This document shows, in pieces, positions 34,812-43,499 of a stretch of 64,000 nt of DNA. The position numbers were made by a program, and so were the translations under genes. The notes under the pieces were generated by a model that was not told where the DNA came from, searched no databases, and saw only the letters and a program-made list of their open reading frames with translations. The DNA is from Allopusillimonas lactea (GTDB lineage: Bacteria; Pseudomonadota; Gammaproteobacteria; Burkholderiales; Burkholderiaceae_B), in the NCBI RefSeq assembly GCF_021653995.1, contig NZ_JAJJOZ010000006.1:1-64000 (forward strand), written 5' to 3'. Position 1 is the stretch's first letter. The number at the start of each line of letters is the position of its first letter.

Positions 34812-36008
34812 TCAGCCTCCGATGAATGGCAGTGCCAGCAGGCCGGTCAACACAAACGCATTCATGATGTCCACGAAAAAAGCGCCGGCTAGCGGTGCGA
34901 TGAGATAACTGGTGGGCGCCGGCCCATGCTTGGCCACGATGGCTTGCATGTTGGCCATGGCCGTGGCGGTGGATCCCATATTGAAGCCGATAAACGCCGC
35001 CGACGTGACTGCGGCTTCATAATCGCGCCCCATGAAACGGAAGCAGACGAAGACAACATACAGGACGATCGCCACGACCTGGGCCGCGATGATGACCAGG
35101 AAGGGGCCGGCAGACAGCGCAACCTCGACCAGGTTCAGCGTCATCATTGTCATCACGAGAAACAGCGACAGGCAGACATTGGCGATCAGGTCTGAGGCCC
35201 GGTCGTCGAAGCGCATGCCTGTGAAAGGCAGCAGATTGCGGATCGCGATCCCGATCAGCATGCACCAGAGAAAGGCGGGTATGGTCACCGCGCCACCGGA
35301 GTAGCGCTCGGCCAGCCACTGGCCGATGATGACTGCGGTGAAAATACCCGCCAACGCCCCCAGGGCGCCGGTGGTGCTGATGGGAGCGGCCGTTTCGTGA
35401 TATTCGTGCGTATCGGAGGCCTGCTCGGCCGTTGATCGAAGCTTATGGCGGTTGATCAGGTACTGCGCCACGGGGCCCCCGATAAGGCCGCCGATGATCA
35501 GGCCTATGGTGGCGACGGTCATGGTCAGGTCCATGACCATCTGCAGGTTGTTGATCTCGGCAAAGCGGTCGGCATACGCGGCGCCGGTGCCATGGCCGCC
35601 CACCAGGGTGATAGAGCCAGCCACCAGCCCGAAGATGGGGTGCAGATCGAGCAGCTTCGCCACACCCACGCCGACCAGATTCTGAACCACGATAAAGGGC
35701 AGCAGCACGAGCAGGAAAATCAGCAGCGCCTTGCCGCCGCGCTTGAGCTGGCGAAGATCCGCACACAGGCCCACGCCGCTGAAAAACATCAGCAGAAGAA
35801 CCGGTTTGATGGATTGCTCGAACGAGATCTGGAAATCCGCGGACGCCAAGGCGATTGCGGCCGCTATGGCGAAGATTAAGCCGCCAGTGATCGGATCCGG
35901 GATGTTGTAGCGCGAAAGAAACGGTACCTTGCGATTGACGATGGTACCGATCAGCAGCATAGCGATGGCCGCCAGTAGCGAAAGCAGGGGTGGGACGTTG
36001 AGGCTCAT
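34812..36008 (-). CDS. sodium/glutamate symporter GltS family
   Basis: A 398-residue inner-membrane symporter with about ten hydrophobic segments in two inverted halves. Family features include the first segment NVPPLLSLLAAIAMLLIGTI, the VGGHGTGAAYADRFAE (about 133-150) of the first Gly/Ser-rich re-entrant loop, and the matching GFNMGSTATAMANMQAI (about 350-365) of the second. GltS imports glutamate with sodium. The TAXI-type lipoprotein gene starts 2 bp after its stop, which indicates co-translation and possibly a binding-protein-assisted symporter. Confidence 0.9.
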   Translation of the reverse strand: MSLNVPPLLSLLAAIAMLLIGTIVNRKVPFLSRYNIPDPITGGLIFAIAAAIALASADFQISFEQSIKPVLLLMFFSGVGLCADLRQLKRGGKALLIFLLVLLPFIVVQNLVGVGVAKLLDLHPIFGLVAGSITLVGGHGTGAAYADRFAEINNLQMVMDLTMTVATIGLIIGGLIGGPVAQYLINRHKLRSTAEQASDTHEYHETAAPISTTGALGALAGIFTAVIIGQWLAERYSGGAVTIPAFLWCMLIGIAIRNLLPFTGMRFDDRASDLIANVCLSLFLVMTMMTLNLVEVALSAGPFLVIIAAQVVAIVLYVVFVCFRFMGRDYEAAVTSAAFIGFNMGSTATAMANMQAIVAKHGPAPTSYLIAPLAGAFFVDIMNAFVLTGLLALPFIGG

Positions 36009-36118
36009 TGTGGTGCGTGTACGGCTGCGAAAAGGTGGTACGGCGCTTTGCCTGGCCGCGGCAGCATTTTACGTGCCAGGCTGTGCGTTGTTTATATGCA
36101 TGTATCATTCATGACACA

Positions 36119-36146
36119 TTGACAGGATGGGTGTGTGCGCCATAAT
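36119..36146 (+). promoter_or_regulatory. sigma-70 promoter for the glycosyltransferase gene
   Basis: TTGACA (36119-36124) and CATAAT (36141-36146) with a 16-bp spacer. It lies in the 232-bp divergent space between GltS and the GT2 gene and reads toward GT2, leaving an untranslated leader of about 88 nt. Confidence 0.6.
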
Positions 36147-36240
36147 TGCCGCCTAATTACCGCGTTGCCACCATGTCTTCGCGTGCCATAATAGGGTAAA
36201 TCAGGCAGTGCCCGCCGGGTCTGTTCAAAATTAGAAATAT

Positions 36241-37212
36241 ATGCAGCAGCCATCGTCAATCAGTTGCGTTATTCCGTGCCTCAATGAAGCGGCAAGTCTG
36301 AGGGTTCTGTTGCCGGAACTGGTCGCATTGCTGGGTACGCTCGCGCCCCGCTTTGAAATCATTGTTGTCGACGACGGCAGTACCGATGCAACGCATGCCG
36401 TGCTGGCCGAATGGGCGAGCCGCCAACCCGAAGTCGTCTGTATTCAGCTTTCCCGCAATTTTGGTAAAGAGGCTGCGATCAGTGCGGGCCTGGAGGCCGC
36501 GCAAGGCCAAGTCGTGGTGCTTATGGATGCCGATTTTCAGCACCCTCCCGCCTTAATCCCCGCCATGGTCGAACGTTGGTCTCAGGGCGTCGAGATGGTG
36601 TATGCGGTGCGCGCATCGAGGGCCGATGAAACAATCTTCAAACGGCTAGGCACCCGCTTGTTCTACCACATGCTGCGTACATCGGACGGCTTGCACGTGC
36701 CCGAGAACGCTGGCGATTTTCGCCTGATGGATCGCGTCGTGGTAGACGCCTTGATGGCGCTTCCTGAGCGCACGCGTTTCATGAAGGGCCTTTTTGCATG
36801 GGTCGGCTTCCGTTCGGAGCCTATGTATTATTCGCCCCCTGAGCGCCTGCACGGTCAGTCGCATTTCAAGGCACTGAAGCTGTTTCGTCTTGCGATGGAA
36901 GGGCTCACGGCGTTCACAACCTGGCCCTTGCGCCTGCTGAGCCTGGTTGGCCTGTGCTTGGCCCTGCTGTCGTTCACCTATGGTTTATATATCGTGTTGG
37001 CACATTGGTTGTATGGTGATCCGGTGCAGGGTTGGGCGACATTGATTACACTCATTTTGTTCTTCGAGGGCGTGAGCCTGCTTTCGGTAGGCGTGGTGGG
37101 TGAGTACATTGCCCGCATATTCGGTGAGGTCAAGCATCGCCCGCTTTATGTGGTGCGGCACAAATCCGGCGAGGGGCTGGGCGTCTCGTCGTCGAGCGAT
37201 TCGCGCAAGTAA
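36241..37212 (+). CDS. GT2 family polyprenyl-phosphate glycosyltransferase (GtrB/ArnC-like)
   Basis: A 323-residue glycosyltransferase. The GT-A domain has SCVIPCLNEAASL at the start, VVDDGSTDAT (about 43-52) and VVLMDADFQHPP (about 90-101) as nucleotide-sugar and metal motifs. Two hydrophobic segments (about 232-255 and 265-290) anchor the C-terminus, as in enzymes that load a sugar onto undecaprenyl phosphate. It has its own strong promoter. Neighbours GtrA (opposite strand) and a YdjC/HpnK-like deacetylase complete a typical sugar-lipid set. Confidence 0.92.
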   Translation: MQQPSSISCVIPCLNEAASLRVLLPELVALLGTLAPRFEIIVVDDGSTDATHAVLAEWASRQPEVVCIQLSRNFGKEAAISAGLEAAQGQVVVLMDADFQHPPALIPAMVERWSQGVEMVYAVRASRADETIFKRLGTRLFYHMLRTSDGLHVPENAGDFRLMDRVVVDALMALPERTRFMKGLFAWVGFRSEPMYYSPPERLHGQSHFKALKLFRLAMEGLTAFTTWPLRLLSLVGLCLALLSFTYGLYIVLAHWLYGDPVQGWATLITLILFFEGVSLLSVGVVGEYIARIFGEVKHRPLYVVRHKSGEGLGVSSSSDSRK

Positions 37213-37238
37213 TCTGGGCGCCTGCGCGCAGTTGGTGT

Positions 37239-37628
37239 CTAAGGCCTGTGATGAAACGCCCAGAAGCGCCCCAGGACGAATGTCATGGCGGCGATGCCGA
37301 TCAGAATCATAGCCAGCAGAATGTCGTAGCGGATTGGCGTGATATTGAGCAGAAAAGCATACGAGGCTTCGTTGACGGCGAAGCCTAGCGCCGACACCGC
37401 GAAGAAGCGCCTGGCTGCCGTGCGTATGGGCGCTTTACCGTGCCGGAAGGTCAAGTGATAATGTCCTGTAAACGACACAACAAACGCCGCGAGCCAGCCG
37501 GCAATGTTGGCGATCAGCGGCGTCAGGTGTGCATAACTCACCACCAGCACAGCGGTGAGCCAGTGTGTGGCAGATGCTGCGCAGCCAACTGCGACGAACC
37601 AGCCGAGCTGTCCGATAAGGTGCCGCAT
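37239..37628 (-). CDS. GtrA family membrane protein
   Basis: A 129-residue protein with four hydrophobic segments, typical of GtrA-type proteins thought to flip or position polyprenyl-linked sugars. The segment WLAAFVVSFTGHYHLTFRHG is the characteristic second-helix and loop region, and the FWAFHH end also fits. ATG 37628 gives the family length; the much longer open frame upstream (to 38015) is antisense to the deacetylase gene. It lies between the GT2 and deacetylase genes but on the opposite strand. Confidence 0.88.
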   Translation of the reverse strand: MRHLIGQLGWFVAVGCAASATHWLTAVLVVSYAHLTPLIANIAGWLAAFVVSFTGHYHLTFRHGKAPIRTAARRFFAVSALGFAVNEASYAFLLNITPIRYDILLAMILIGIAAMTFVLGRFWAFHHRP

Positions 37629-37653
37629 GTGAACGTTTCCAGTAGAGGTTAAT

Positions 37654-38490
37654 GTGGGCAATGATGCCGGCTGCGGCAAATTCCTGACAATTTGTGCCGA
37701 TGATTTCGGCATGAATCCGGCTATCGACGAGGCTATTTTACGGTTGGCGGAGCTGGGGCGCCTGAGCGCAGCCAGCTGTATGCCGTACGGGCCGTCCTTT
37801 CGCAGCCATGCCGACGCACTTTCCACGTCGGGCCTGCAGCTTGGCCTGCATCTTAACTTTACCGAAGCCTTGAATGGCGAAGGCCTGTATCGGCCCTTGC
37901 CGTGGCTGATTGCCGCCGCGTATGGGCGGCGCCTGGATGCGGCAGCGGTGGAGCGCCAGATCGTACACCAGCTTGATGCATTCGAGGAGGTGCTGCGGCG
38001 AGGCCCGGATTTCATCGATGGCCATCAACATGTGCACCAGTTGCCCATCATTCGCGATTGTCTGCTGCGCGAGCTGGTGCGCCGCTATGCGGTCGCGGAT
38101 CGGCCTTGGTTGCGATCGACCATCGCTGCGGCGCAGCCGGGCGTACCATGGCCGCTGCGCGGCAAGGCGCTCGTGATCCAGATGCTGGGGGCGCGTCGGT
38201 TTGCGCGGCAGGCAGGTGCACGCGGCTTCACGCTCAATAAAGGGTTTCTCGGTGTATATGGTTTTTCTGGCGGCGAAGCAGCCTACCGCCGGCTGCTTGC
38301 CTGTTGGCTGCGCGCGGCCGGCGATGGCGCGCTGTTGATGTGCCATCCCGCGACGGCGGCGGCCGATGACGACGTCCTGGGCGCCCAGCGGGTGGCCGAA
38401 TTCAGGGTGCTCGCCGGCGACGGTATGGCGCAGCTTTTGCGAGACACAGGCTTCTCGCTGGCGCGGCCAGACGGCTTTCGATTTCCCTAA
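37654..38490 (+). CDS. ChbG/HpnK family deacetylase
   Basis: A 278-residue YdjC-fold carbohydrate deacetylase. Metal/catalytic motifs are CADDFGMNPAIDEAI (about 14-28, catalytic Asp pair), GLHLNFTEAL (about 64-73) and IDGHQHVHQLP (about 122-132). ChbG removes acetyl from chito-oligosaccharides; HpnK deacetylates a hopanoid-linked GlcNAc. GTG 37654 is the start used; it begins 25 bp from the divergent GtrA start. Location next to GT2 and GtrA points to a lipid-linked amino sugar as substrate, which is inference. Confidence 0.9.
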   Translation: MGNDAGCGKFLTICADDFGMNPAIDEAILRLAELGRLSAASCMPYGPSFRSHADALSTSGLQLGLHLNFTEALNGEGLYRPLPWLIAAAYGRRLDAAAVERQIVHQLDAFEEVLRRGPDFIDGHQHVHQLPIIRDCLLRELVRRYAVADRPWLRSTIAAAQPGVPWPLRGKALVIQMLGARRFARQAGARGFTLNKGFLGVYGFSGGEAAYRRLLACWLRAAGDGALLMCHPATAAADDDVLGAQRVAEFRVLAGDGMAQLLRDTGFSLARPDGFRFP

Positions 38491-38588
38491 CACCCTTCTT
38501 TCCATTTCGGAATTGTGGGGTGCGCCGCCCTTGCCGCGGCGGCAGTTTGACGCCCACCCTCAAGGCCGAGGGCATGAGCGTCGATTGA

Positions 38589-39569
38589 TCAATTGAGCTT
38601 GACCCCTGCGGATGCGATCACGTCGCCGAGCCGTTTGGTTTCGGCGACGATGTACTGTTGATACTCCTGGGGCGTTGCGCCCAGGGGTTCGGCGCCTTGG
38701 AGCTTCAGCTGTGCGCGTACTGTATCGGTTTGCAGCGCCTTGCGGATTTCGCTGTTCAGCCGTGTCACGATGGCGGTGGGTGTGCCGGCGGGGACCATAA
38801 TGCCTTGCCACGCACCCATTTCAAAGCCGGGGATCACGGTTTCGGCGATGGTCGGGACGTCGGGTACGGCGGGGTTGCGGGCGATACTGGTGATGGCCAA
38901 TGCCTTGACGCGTTTTTCTTTGATGAAGGGCAGCGAGTCGTTCAAGGTGTTGGCCATGAACTGGACTTGTCCGCCGACCAGATCAGTCAGTGCGGGGGCG
39001 CTGCCGCGATAGGGGATGTGCGTGGCATCGATGCCTGTAGTTTGATTGAAGAGAAATGCGCCCAAGTGGGTGATGTTGCCGGCACCCGCCGAGCCGTAGG
39101 AAAGCTGTTGAGGATGCTTGCGGGCATAGGCAACGAACTCTTGCACAGTGCTGGCCGGAACGGATGGGTGCGTTAGCAGCACCATCGGGATGACGGCCGT
39201 GGAAGACACCGCGTCGAAATCTTTCAGTGGATCAAATGAAAGTTGTTTGTATAGCGCAGGCGCCAGAGCGATCGATGAGGTGTTGTACAACAATGTATAG
39301 CCATCGGCGTTGGCTTTAGCGGCGGCGGCCATGCCGATGGTGGCGTTGGCGCCAGCCTTGTTTTCAACAACGATGGGCTGCCCTAACTGATCGCCGAGAT
39401 GTTTTGCCAGCACGCGAGCGATTAGGTCTGTGGGCCCGCCGGGCGGGAAGGGCACGATCATGTTCATGGCTCGGGACGGCCACTTGGCCTCCTGTGCCAT
39501 GGCGGCGGGGCCCGTCGTCATGGCCAGTGCGGCCAGCGATACAAAAAGCATTTTTCGTATGAGTTTCAT
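38589..39569 (-). CDS. Bug/TctC-family substrate-binding protein
   Basis: A 326-residue periplasmic binding protein with a signal peptide (about 1-25, AAMAQE) and the opening WPSRAMNMIVPFPPGGPTD. The AGANATIGMAAAAKANADG loop follows. A GGAGACAAC ribosome binding site precedes the ATG at 39569. It is the last gene of a minus-strand unit with a MaoC-like protein and CaiB upstream. No cognate permease is present. It probably captures the acid activated by that CoA-transferase. Confidence 0.92.
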   Translation of the reverse strand: MKLIRKMLFVSLAALAMTTGPAAMAQEAKWPSRAMNMIVPFPPGGPTDLIARVLAKHLGDQLGQPIVVENKAGANATIGMAAAAKANADGYTLLYNTSSIALAPALYKQLSFDPLKDFDAVSSTAVIPMVLLTHPSVPASTVQEFVAYARKHPQQLSYGSAGAGNITHLGAFLFNQTTGIDATHIPYRGSAPALTDLVGGQVQFMANTLNDSLPFIKEKRVKALAITSIARNPAVPDVPTIAETVIPGFEMGAWQGIMVPAGTPTAIVTRLNSEIRKALQTDTVRAQLKLQGAEPLGATPQEYQQYIVAETKRLGDVIASAGVKLN

Positions 39570-39624
39570 TGTTGTCTCCTTCTTCCTTATTGTGGGTTGC
39601 GTTCTTTGCAGGGTGTCGTGCAGC

Positions 39625-40089
39625 CTAATCCGGCCTGCCGGCCAGCATGCGGGTGACGGTGTAGGTCATGACGTCCTGGCCATGCTGATTCTTGACGTCG
39701 ACGCGTGATCCGACAATGGCTCGGTTGTTTTTCGATGTAGGCCGCACGGACAGAATTTCCACCAGGGCATGGACGGTGTCGCCCACCATGACAGGGGCGA
39801 TCATTTTTTTATGCACCTCCAGCAGTGCGAGGCCTGTGCCCTGAACCATGCCTTGCATAAGCAACCCTTCGATCAGCCCATAGGTAAGCGCGCCCGGGAC
39901 AGGCCGCCCTTTGATCGCGCCGCTGGCATAGGTGGTGTCGATGAATATCGTCTCCAGCATGCCGGTTGTGCTAATGAAGTTGACCAAATCGGTTTCGGTG
40001 ATGGTGCGGCGAAAAGTCTGGAAGCGTTGGCCGGCGTTCAGATCCTGCCAGTAATAACCTAGGCCGAGTGTGGGAGGGGTATCGTGCAT
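39625..40089 (-). CDS. MaoC-like hotdog protein lacking the hydratase dyad
   Basis: A 154-residue hotdog-fold protein of the MaoC dehydratase family. Its equivalent of the hydratase motif (S-G-D-x-N-P-x-H) reads TGMLETIF, with Met and Phe in place of catalytic Asp and His. From memory, a TGMxExLF-type subfamily of unnamed proteins in this bacterial group shares these changes. So the fold may act as a thioesterase or binding protein rather than a hydratase. Start 40089 (MHDTPPTLGLG) fits the family. It lies between the CaiB and Bug genes in one unit. Confidence 0.85.
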   Translation of the reverse strand: MHDTPPTLGLGYYWQDLNAGQRFQTFRRTITETDLVNFISTTGMLETIFIDTTYASGAIKGRPVPGALTYGLIEGLLMQGMVQGTGLALLEVHKKMIAPVMVGDTVHALVEILSVRPTSKNNRAIVGSRVDVKNQHGQDVMTYTVTRMLAGRPD

Positions 40090-40153
40090 GCTATATCCGA
40101 GAAATGAAAAGCGAGTCAGTAAAGTGTCAAGGGCACTGGATGGCGTCCAGTAA

Positions 40154-41365
40154 TCAGAGTTTCGCGTGGTGCTTCGCGGCGCCGCTGCGAAGCAGGTTGT
40201 CGATCGTGTCGGCCGACAGCCCCGCTTCGGCAAGAACTTCACGGGTATGTTGGCCCAGGCGTGGCGGCATGGCGACAGGGACCACTGATTGCTCCATCCG
40301 CACAGGGTTGCGGGTGAAGCGGTATGTATTCTCTTGCGGGTCGCGCAGGTCGACGAAGAAGTCCACGCTTTTCAGATGTGCATCTCGCTCCAGGTCTTCC
40401 AGCGTGTTCACGCGTGTGGCGGGGATCTCGTGGTCCGCAAAGAAGGCCAGCCATTCGGCGCTGTCGCGCTCTCGCATGAGCGTGCCGGTGATTTCGTAAA
40501 GTGCATCGATGTGCTGGGTGCGCGCGGAAATACTCGTGAAACGCGGGTCATTGGCCCATTCCGGATGCCCTGTGCCGGCAAAGAAGCGCTGCCAGTGGGT
40601 ATCGGTATACGGCATGATGCACAGATAGCCGTCGCGGGTCTGGTAGGGGCGGCGCCAGGCCGAGAGCAGGCGCGGGTACCCCGCGGGTTCGCCGGCGTCG
40701 ACCAGATGGCGGCCATAGAAATGTTCCACCAGGGTGTACGAAGCCATGGATTCGAACATGGGTATCTCGACGAACTGCCCCTGGCCGGTTCGTTCGCGTT
40801 GAAACAGTGCGGCCAGGATGGCATGCGCGGCAACCAGACCGCAGGTTTTGTCTGCGGCGATGGTGGGCAAGTAGCGCGGTTCGCCCGACTGACGAGCGAC
40901 AATATCTGCAATCCCGCTCAGCCCCTGTATGGTGTCGTCGTATGCCGGATCGCCCGAATAGGCGCCGCCGTTGCCGAAGCCGTGCAGCCCGGCGTAAATG
41001 AGCCGTGGGTTGCGTGCGCGAACCGTGTCCGCGTCCAGGCCAAGCGCAGCCATTTTTTGCGGCCGGACGCTGTGCATCAGGACATCCGCGCTATCGATCA
41101 GCGACAACAGTGCCTCTCTGGCCGACGCCTTCTTCAGGTCCAGAACAATGCTGCGCTTGTTTCGGTTGATGCCCAGAAACACAGCGGACATGCCTGTTTC
41201 CAGGGCCGGGCCGGTATTGCGCGTGGAGTCGCCGGCCGGCGATTCGATCTTCACTACATCGGCGCCATAGTCGGCCAGAATCTGTGAAGCATAGGGGCCG
41301 AACACAACCGAGGTCAGATCAAGAACCCGGATGCCGCCTAGCGCAGCGGTTGTAGAAGACAGCAT
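40154..41365 (-). CDS. CaiB/BaiF family CoA-transferase
   Basis: A 403-residue class III CoA-transferase. GIRVLDLTSVVFGPYASQIL and DYGADVVKIESPAGDSTRN mark the fold; the catalytic Asp is probably D172 (PTIAADKTCG). It resembles the CaiB at 26485 more than the other two in this window, including the GPALETG loop. It is the first gene of a minus-strand unit with the MaoC-like and Bug genes, and is divergent from a LysR gene 199 bp away. The three-gene set (transferase, hotdog protein, binding protein) suggests one acid-catabolism module. Confidence 0.92.
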   Translation of the reverse strand: MLSSTTAALGGIRVLDLTSVVFGPYASQILADYGADVVKIESPAGDSTRNTGPALETGMSAVFLGINRNKRSIVLDLKKASAREALLSLIDSADVLMHSVRPQKMAALGLDADTVRARNPRLIYAGLHGFGNGGAYSGDPAYDDTIQGLSGIADIVARQSGEPRYLPTIAADKTCGLVAAHAILAALFQRERTGQGQFVEIPMFESMASYTLVEHFYGRHLVDAGEPAGYPRLLSAWRRPYQTRDGYLCIMPYTDTHWQRFFAGTGHPEWANDPRFTSISARTQHIDALYEITGTLMRERDSAEWLAFFADHEIPATRVNTLEDLERDAHLKSVDFFVDLRDPQENTYRFTRNPVRMEQSVVPVAMPPRLGQHTREVLAEAGLSADTIDNLLRSGAAKHHAKL

Positions 41366-41539
41366 GTGGTTTTCTGCTCCGGCCAGGCGATCAATGCGCT
41401 CCGGCTATTGTCGTGGCGCGCCTAAGGGGCGCCGGTGATGGCCTGCGGATGCGCGACTCGGCTGTTGTGCACTGCAGCCCCGCTTCCAGATGGATTTTCT
41501 GAGCATATCCAATCGACTCATAATGGTCTAATATTGTTT

Positions 41540-41549
41540 ATCAATTGAT
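41540..41549. promoter_or_regulatory. possible LysR binding site
   Basis: A perfect 10-bp palindrome ATCAATTGAT is embedded in TATCAATTGATCGATA, which fits the LysR T-N11-A pattern loosely. It is 16 bp before the LysR start and in the divergent region with CaiB. It overlaps an A/T-rich patch that may hold the LysR promoter. Weak prediction. Confidence 0.3.
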
Positions 41550-41564
41550 CGATACATAAATGTT

Positions 41565-42458
41565 ATGTCTGTAAGCCTGCGCCAGCTCCAGCAGCTCATT
41601 GCCATTGCCGAAACGGGTACCTTCCGCCGCGCGGCGGAACAGTTGTTCATTGCACAGCCGGCGTTATCCGTGTCGATACAGCGGCTGGAGCAAACCGTGG
41701 GTACGCCGCTGTTTGTGCGCGGTGCGCGTGGCGTGTCCTTGACGCCCGCCGGGCATGCCATGCTGGACGATGCGCGCATAGCCATCCACCATGCCGAGCA
41801 GGCCTGCAGGGCGGCGAGGATGGTGGCCAGTGGCGAGGGCGGTACGCTGCGGCTTGGTTTCGTGGGGTCGGCCACGTATACGCTGCTGCCGCCGGCGCTC
41901 AATGCATTTCGTGAACGCTATCCGGATGCTCGTCTGGACCTGCGCGAAGGGAGTACGGTCGAGCTTATTGAATTGATTCACAGCCGTGAACTGGACGCCT
42001 GTGTGGTACGCGGCCCGATTGCAGATGATCCGCGGCTGGGCGCGTGTATTCTCCAGCGCGATGATTTGGTGCTGGCCGTGCCGGCCCAGCATCCCCTGGC
42101 CGCGAAGCGCGATGTACAACTGGCTGATTGTCGAGGCGAGAATTTCGTGATGTATGACGCCGTCAAGGTGCCTGGCCTGTACGGTGTTGCGCTGGCGCTC
42201 TGCTATGCGGCGGGCTTCACGCCCCGCATCAGCCAGGAAGCCATACAGGTACAGACCCTGGTCAGCCTGGTGGCGAGCGGCATGGGCATTACCTTGGTGC
42301 CCGGCGTAACGCGGGCCTATCCAACTGCGCACGTGCGTTTCATAGAACTGGCCGACGTCGGTGCACACGCATGCCTGTCTTTGTCGCTGGTTGCAAAGCG
42401 CGATGCGCCGACGCCGTTGGTCGGGCGTCTTCGCGATATTTGCCTGCAATATGCCTGA
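41565..42458 (+). CDS. LysR family transcriptional regulator
   Basis: A 297-residue LysR regulator. The N-terminal helix-turn-helix spans about 1-60 (LRQLQQLIAIAETGTFRRAA, AQPALSVSIQRLEQTVGTPL), with the effector domain after. It reads toward the divergent-facing IclR gene and away from the CaiB-MaoC-Bug unit, the probable target. It resembles the group that includes benzoate/muconate regulators only in general layout. Inducer unknown. Confidence 0.92.
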   Translation: MSVSLRQLQQLIAIAETGTFRRAAEQLFIAQPALSVSIQRLEQTVGTPLFVRGARGVSLTPAGHAMLDDARIAIHHAEQACRAARMVASGEGGTLRLGFVGSATYTLLPPALNAFRERYPDARLDLREGSTVELIELIHSRELDACVVRGPIADDPRLGACILQRDDLVLAVPAQHPLAAKRDVQLADCRGENFVMYDAVKVPGLYGVALALCYAAGFTPRISQEAIQVQTLVSLVASGMGITLVPGVTRAYPTAHVRFIELADVGAHACLSLSLVAKRDAPTPLVGRLRDICLQYA

Positions 42459-42488
42459 CGCCGCCGGCGGTCTGGTGCATGCGGCCGT

Positions 42489-43244
42489 CTACGTTGAATC
42501 CTGCCCGGATGTGGAGATGCGCGCACTGATCTTCGCTGCTGTGCTGGTGGCCAGCTCCGCCAGGTAATCTTCATTGAATGCACGATACCGTTCGCGTTGG
42601 GCAAGCAGGGTGATACTGCCCAGCACGCGCTGCTGCTCATCGAAAATCGCCGCCGCAACGCCGCTGAGATTGACGTCGGCTTCGCCGTGAGTGATGCAAT
42701 AACCACACTTGCGGATATCGCGCAGAGTGCGTGAAAAATGCTTCCAGTCTGAGCCCAGGCGCTTCAGTTGCGCGTTGCCTTCGTGCTCGTCGAAGATGCG
42801 TCGCAGCTTGCGCGGCGGTAGATGAGCGAGGATGACCCGGCCAGTCGCATTCTGGAACAAACCCATTGCCTTGCCGCGCCCGAACTTCAGCTTGAACGGA
42901 TCCCCGCGCGATTGTTGGTGAACACTGACGACAGAGTCGCCGTAGAGCTGGCTCAGCAATATGTCCATGCCTGTCTTTTCAACGATCTCAACCATGAGGT
43001 CGCGGCTGCCCGCGACGAGCGGATCGTGGTCGCGCATCAGCAGGTCGAGCTCGATGATGCGGGGGCCCAGCGCATATCCCTTGGGGAAGCGGGTGAGCAA
43101 GCCGGCATCGCACAACTCCTTGATGTATCGGTAGGCGGTGGCCGGCGCGAACGCCAGCTGCGCGCAGATTGATTCCGCGTCGACGACGGATTGTTCGGGG
43201 CCGAACAGATCAAGGATCTGGAGCATGCGGCGGAGACTGTTCAT
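42489..43244 (-). CDS. IclR family transcriptional regulator
   Basis: A 251-residue IclR regulator: winged helix (about 2-62, SLRRMLQILDLFGPEQSVVD, APATAYRYIKELCDAGLL) and GAF-like ligand domain with VEIVEKTGMDILLSQLYGDS. Start 43244 is the Met directly before the helix; the frame upstream to 43370 lacks family similarity. It is divergent from the first gene of the ten-gene catabolic run (43500-55154), 255 bp away, and is the likely pathway regulator. IclR proteins often respond to aromatic acids, which would fit the pathway. Confidence 0.92.
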   Translation of the reverse strand: MNSLRRMLQILDLFGPEQSVVDAESICAQLAFAPATAYRYIKELCDAGLLTRFPKGYALGPRIIELDLLMRDHDPLVAGSRDLMVEIVEKTGMDILLSQLYGDSVVSVHQQSRGDPFKLKFGRGKAMGLFQNATGRVILAHLPPRKLRRIFDEHEGNAQLKRLGSDWKHFSRTLRDIRKCGYCITHGEADVNLSGVAAAIFDEQQRVLGSITLLAQRERYRAFNEDYLAELATSTAAKISARISTSGQDST

Positions 43245-43432
43245 GGTGTTTTTTATTTGACGAGCGAGAACATCATAGCCCGAGGGGCAGGGCGAACCGG
43301 ATCGCCGCTTGCGTGACCTGCTGAGCGCGTGCGGAACGCATGACGGTAGGGCTGTTCGAAAATTCTGCATATTTATCCAATATCGGTATTTTCCATTAGA
43401 TTTGCTATTTTTACACCTATACTATTTACGTA

Positions 43433-43451
43433 ATTATCAAATTACGATAAT
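43433..43451. promoter_or_regulatory. candidate IclR operator upstream of the catabolic run
   Basis: Inverted repeat ATTATC (43433-43438) and GATAAT (43446-43451) with a 7-bp centre. It is in a markedly A/T-rich stretch (about 43360-43480) 50 bp before the TPP-enzyme start; a TATACT at about 43418 could be a -10. It may be the operator of the divergent IclR. Predicted only. Confidence 0.35.
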
Positions 43452-43499
43452 CTTGCTAAAAATTAGATCAGATAAGAAGTGCCCCGGAATGGAGTGATT

